Assembly (NCBI GenBank): GCA_050701635.1
Contig: JBOGDF010000094.1
Coordinates: 1 to 15,850, forward strand
From: WHSM01 sp050701635
GTDB lineage: Bacteria > Actinomycetota > Actinomycetes > Mycobacteriales > Micromonosporaceae
Direction of reading: 5' to 3'
DNA length: 15,850 nt
Positions 13,039 to 15,850 of this stretch are shown in pieces. Under the pieces are notes generated by a model that saw nothing but the letters and a program-made list of their open reading frames with translations, searched no databases and had not been told where the DNA came from. Positions within the stretch are counted from its first letter, which is position 1, and each line of letters begins with the position of its first letter. The position numbers were made by a program, and so were the translations under genes.

Positions 13039-15188
13039 CCCGTACCAGGGCTGAGGTGGCCAGCGCCTCCCTGTGGGGGGCGTTGGGCAACAGCCGCCGG
13101 AGATTCGCGCAGGACTGGGCGCGGGTCGTGGTCGGCACCAGCTACATCCCGATGAGCGCCACGGAGCTACGGGATTTCCTGGCCCACCTGGCGGACCGGC
13201 TGGCCGACGCGCTGCTGGCCGATCCGTTCACCGAGCGCCCCGGCCACGAGATCGGGCGCGCCCTGGTGGAAGCCCACTTCACCAACCCGCTGACCCTCGG
13301 ACGCACCATCGACGTGCTGGGCAGCCGGTTCGTGGCCGGCCTGGAATCCCCGGTGCCGGGCGAGGCGGTGGGCCCGGATCTGGCGCTGCGGCTGGCCTCG
13401 CTGCAGGGCGCCGTCGCCGCCGGGTACGCCGAGGCGCTGCGGGACCGTACGCTCGCCGAGCAGGAGCAGATCCGGGTCGCGGTGACCACCGCGCGGGAGC
13501 AGGCACAGCAGGCGCTGCGGGCCAGCGAGGCGCGGTTCCGCGCGGTGTTCGAGGACGCGGCGTTCGGGATGAGCATCTCCGATGTGGACGGTCTCATCAT
13601 CGACGTCAACGACGCGCTGGTCGGCCTGCTCGGCTACAGCGCTGACCAGATGATCGGGATGCACGTACTGGACTTCCGGGACGAGACCGACCCACCCGGC
13701 TCGGAGAACCTGCACGCCGAGATGGTGGCCGGCGAGCGCGACTACGTACAGTTCGCCAAGCGGTTCCGGCACCGGGACGGCCATCACGTGTGGACCCGGA
13801 TGACGTCCTCGCTGATCCGCGACGACAGGGCAGCGCCGCAGTTCCTGCTCGCGATGTTCGAGGACATCACCGAGCAGTACGCCCTGGAGGCGCGGCTGCG
13901 CCACCAGGCCACCCACGACCCGCTCACCCAGCTGCCGAACCGTACGTTGTTCTTCGACGAGCTCAACCGGGCGCTCGCCGACGGCGGTGACCGGATCGGG
14001 CTGTGCTACCTGGATCTCGACGGCTTCAAGGTGGTCAACGACTCGCTCGGGCACGACGTCGGTGACCAGCTGCTGGTCGCGGTCGGGCAGCGGCTGCACC
14101 AGTGCGTGGCCCGCGCCGGCCACCTGGTGGCCCGGATGGGCGGCGACGAGTTCGTGATCCTGGTGGAGCGACCCGCCGGCACTCAGGCCGTGGTCGAGGT
14201 GGCGGACGCCGCGCTGGCCGCCTTCGACACCCCGATCGCCATCGGCGGTCACCACCTCACGGTGTCCGCCAGCATCGGGGTGGTGGACCGGCCGGTCGCC
14301 TCCAGCTCGGCCAGCGAGCTGATGAAGGCCGCCGACATCACGCTCTACTGGGCGAAGTCCGACGGCGGCAGCCGCTGGGCGCTGTACGACGCCGAGCGCA
14401 ATGCCCGTGACGTCGCCCGCTACACGTTGTCGGCGACCATGCCGGCCGCGTTGGAGCGCGGCGAGTTCTACCTCGACTACCAGCCGCTGGTGAGCCTGGC
14501 CGACGGGTCCGTACGGGGGGTGGAGGCGCTCGTACGGTGGCGCCATCCGCTGCACGGGCTGATCCCGCCGGGGCGCTTCATCGGGCTGGCCGAGGAGACC
14601 GGGCTGATCGTCGCGCTGGGCCGCTGGGTGCTGGAGGAGGCGTGCCGGCAGGCCGGCGCCTGGCGGGGCAGTAAGGATCCGCCGTTCATGAGCGTCAACC
14701 TGGCGGTACGCCAGCTGCGCGACCGTGGCCTGGTCAACGACGTGAAGCGGATCCTCAGCGAGACCGGCGTGCCGCCGCAGTCGCTGCAGCTGGAGCTCAC
14801 CGAAAGCGCCGTGATGGGCAGCCCGGGGGAGCCGCTGGACGCGCTCTGCGCGCTGTCGGACATGGGAATCCGGATCGCGATCGACGACTTCGGCACCGGC
14901 TACTCCAACCTGGCGTACCTGCGGAAACTGCCGTTGCACACGCTCAAGATCGACGGGTCGTTCGTGGCCGGGCTCGGCCTGGGGCCGGAGCCGGATCCGG
15001 CCGACGAGCAGATCATCGCGACCCTGGTGGATCTGGCGCATTCGCTGGGGCTGAGCGTCACCGCGGAGGGCGTGGAGACCGAAGCCCAGGCCGCCCGGCT
15101 GCGCGCGATCGGCTGCGACACCGCGCAGGGCTGGTATTTCGCCCGCGCGATGCCGCCGGAGCAGGTCACCTCGCTGCTGGCCGGCTGA
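13035..15188 (+). CDS. PAS-GGDEF-EAL cyclic-di-GMP turnover protein
   Basis: This is a 717-residue soluble protein with no membrane segment. Residues 1-140 are a mostly helical N-terminal domain I do not recognise; a likely coiled coil spans about 135-165; PAS about 165-285 (SEARFRAVFEDAAFGMSISD); GGDEF about 285-455; EAL about 465-715. The cyclase motif is intact (MGGDEF, 368-373). The inhibitory I-site position reads RAGH (360-363) instead of RxxD, so product inhibition is probably lost. The phosphodiesterase set is intact: EAL (497-499), N555, E587 in LELTES, D617-D618 in DDFGTGYS, K638 in LKID, E678 in AEGVET and Q698. Either or both activities are possible; many such hybrids act mainly as phosphodiesterases tuned by GTP. 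The ATG lies in ATGA with the methyltransferase stop. It converges on pepN. Confidence 0.97.
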   Translation: MTRTRAEVASASLWGALGNSRRRFAQDWARVVVGTSYIPMSATELRDFLAHLADRLADALLADPFTERPGHEIGRALVEAHFTNPLTLGRTIDVLGSRFVAGLESPVPGEAVGPDLALRLASLQGAVAAGYAEALRDRTLAEQEQIRVAVTTAREQAQQALRASEARFRAVFEDAAFGMSISDVDGLIIDVNDALVGLLGYSADQMIGMHVLDFRDETDPPGSENLHAEMVAGERDYVQFAKRFRHRDGHHVWTRMTSSLIRDDRAAPQFLLAMFEDITEQYALEARLRHQATHDPLTQLPNRTLFFDELNRALADGGDRIGLCYLDLDGFKVVNDSLGHDVGDQLLVAVGQRLHQCVARAGHLVARMGGDEFVILVERPAGTQAVVEVADAALAAFDTPIAIGGHHLTVSASIGVVDRPVASSSASELMKAADITLYWAKSDGGSRWALYDAERNARDVARYTLSATMPAALERGEFYLDYQPLVSLADGSVRGVEALVRWRHPLHGLIPPGRFIGLAEETGLIVALGRWVLEEACRQAGAWRGSKDPPFMSVNLAVRQLRDRGLVNDVKRILSETGVPPQSLQLELTESAVMGSPGEPLDALCALSDMGIRIAIDDFGTGYSNLAYLRKLPLHTLKIDGSFVAGLGLGPEPDPADEQIIATLVDLAHSLGLSVTAEGVETEAQAARLRAIGCDTAQGWYFARAMPPEQVTSLLAG

Positions 15189-15206
15189 CCGGCCGCTCAG
15201 CCGGCC
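15179..15206. terminator. bidirectional terminator hairpin containing both stop codons
   Basis: GGCCGGCTGA (15179-15188) and TCAGCCGGCC (15197-15206) are a perfect ten-base inverted repeat around an eight-base loop. The left arm ends with the TGA of the GGDEF-EAL gene; the right arm begins with the complement of the pepN TGA. As the repeat is symmetric it would fold in both transcripts. No T-run on either side. Confidence 0.65.
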
Positions 15207-15850
15207 GCGCTGTCCCGGGCGCGGGCCGCGAGTGCGCGTACCACGCCGTCGCGGCCTTCGCCGACCAGCCGCCGCAGCGGTGCCGGATGGCTCTGGTCGG
15301 CCAGCCAGGCGTCGGTCATCGCGATCGTCTCCGGGCTGACCTGGTACGCGGGGTAGAGCAGCACCGCGAAGCCCTGCGCCACGTCGCCGTCCCAGTTCGC
15401 CCAGATCTCACCGACCGCCGCGAAGTACTTCTCGGCGTACGGGGCGGTGAGCGCCACCTGGGTGGAGTGCTGGAAACCCTGGGCCAGCGCGCGCCGCTGC
15501 GAGTTGGGCAGCTCGGTGTCCTCGGTGAGCCGGCGCCAGGCCTCCGCCTTCGCCTCGGCGGTGGGGATCAGCGCCCGTGCGTGCATCGCCTCGACCCGGC
15601 CGCTGGCGGTGGAGTCGCGCTCCAGCTCGGCGTCGATCGCGCTCGCCGGCAGGCCGCCGACCGCCACCAGGCTCTGCACCAGGTGCCAGCGCAGCCCGGT
15701 GTCGATGCCGAGCCCCTCCGGTACGCCGTCGGCGTCGAGCCAGCCGCGCAGTGTGGCCAGGTCGGCGTCGTCGCGGGCCGCGGCGGCGTACGCCCGGGCC
15801 CAGGAAAGCTGCAGCCCGCTGCCGGGCTCGGCGCGCCGCAGCGCCTCGCC
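15197..15850 (-). CDS. pepN: aminopeptidase N, C-terminal part (runs off the right edge)
   Basis: The 217 visible residues are the end of the ERAP1-like helical C-terminal domain of an M1 aminopeptidase. LSWARAYAAAARDDADLATL near the start of the fragment, then LRGWLDADGVPEGLGIDTGL, LRWHLVQSLVAVGGL and AKAEAWRRLTEDTELPNSQR are typical of actinobacterial PepN. So is the late FAVLLYPAYQVSPETIAMTD. The zinc site (HExxH) lies outside the window. PepN removes N-terminal residues from peptides in the cytoplasm. The frame stays open to the edge, so this is a fragment of a long gene, not a short gene beginning at an internal start near 15679. It is distinct from the lipoprotein M1 enzyme at 3247-4737, which lacks this domain. 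Confidence 0.92.
   Translation of the reverse strand, partial: GEALRRAEPGSGLQLSWARAYAAAARDDADLATLRGWLDADGVPEGLGIDTGLRWHLVQSLVAVGGLPASAIDAELERDSTASGRVEAMHARALIPTAEAKAEAWRRLTEDTELPNSQRRALAQGFQHSTQVALTAPYAEKYFAAVGEIWANWDGDVAQGFAVLLYPAYQVSPETIAMTDAWLADQSHPAPLRRLVGEGRDGVVRALAARARDSAAG

Noticed and set aside
13167..15041. Long minus-strand open frame (624 codons) opposite the GGDEF-EAL gene
   Set aside because: Composition is that of a high-GC shadow frame; the plus strand carries complete PAS, GGDEF and EAL motifs.
15197..15679. Short 160-residue gene at the right edge
   Set aside because: The frame stays open to the window edge and the upstream residues continue the PepN C-terminal domain, so the internal start is not real.

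Overview
The window is high-GC (roughly 70% or more by eye), tightly packed bacterial DNA from an actinobacterium, most likely Micromonosporaceae (Micromonospora/Salinispora relatives). Reasons: GTG and TTG starts are common; the protein families are actinobacterial (DUF574 methyltransferase, CtaJ, DUF5130, the 180-residue HNH family, GlbO); and the word GTAC is strikingly enriched, with rare Val GTA and Arg CGT codons used mainly where they create it. I see no rRNA, tRNA, CRISPR array, insertion sequence or phage gene. It reads as chromosomal core and near-core DNA.

Left part (1-6226). An Hsp70-like ATPase runs off the left edge on the minus strand. Divergent from it is a small secreted four-cysteine protein followed by a strong hairpin, then an unrecognised 209-residue protein and a YbjN-family protein, all on plus. 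Converging on these from the minus strand are a lipoprotein M1-type metallopeptidase and, upstream of it, a secreted beta-propeller protein.

Middle part (6227-11293). On the minus strand, in transcription order, are a MscS-family channel, an MFS exporter and the group II truncated haemoglobin GlbO. An HNH nuclease on plus diverges from the channel gene and converges on a kynureninase gene; the two stop codons share one CTAG.

Right part (11412-15850). On plus are ctaJ (small cytochrome aa3 oxidase subunit) overlapping a DUF5130 gene, then a DUF574 SAM-dependent methyltransferase whose stop overlaps (ATGA) the start of a PAS-GGDEF-EAL cyclic-di-GMP protein. The C-terminal third or less of aminopeptidase N (pepN) enters from the right on minus. 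A perfect inverted repeat at the junction contains both stop codons.

GlbO, HNH, CtaJ, DUF5130 and PepN are the same genes that sit together in mycobacteria (Rv2470 to Rv2467 region, from memory). The window is therefore a conserved actinobacterial neighbourhood into which the MFS, MscS, kynureninase, methyltransferase and cyclic-di-GMP genes are interleaved. The best candidate for a little-described functional unit is the translationally coupled methyltransferase/cyclic-di-GMP pair.
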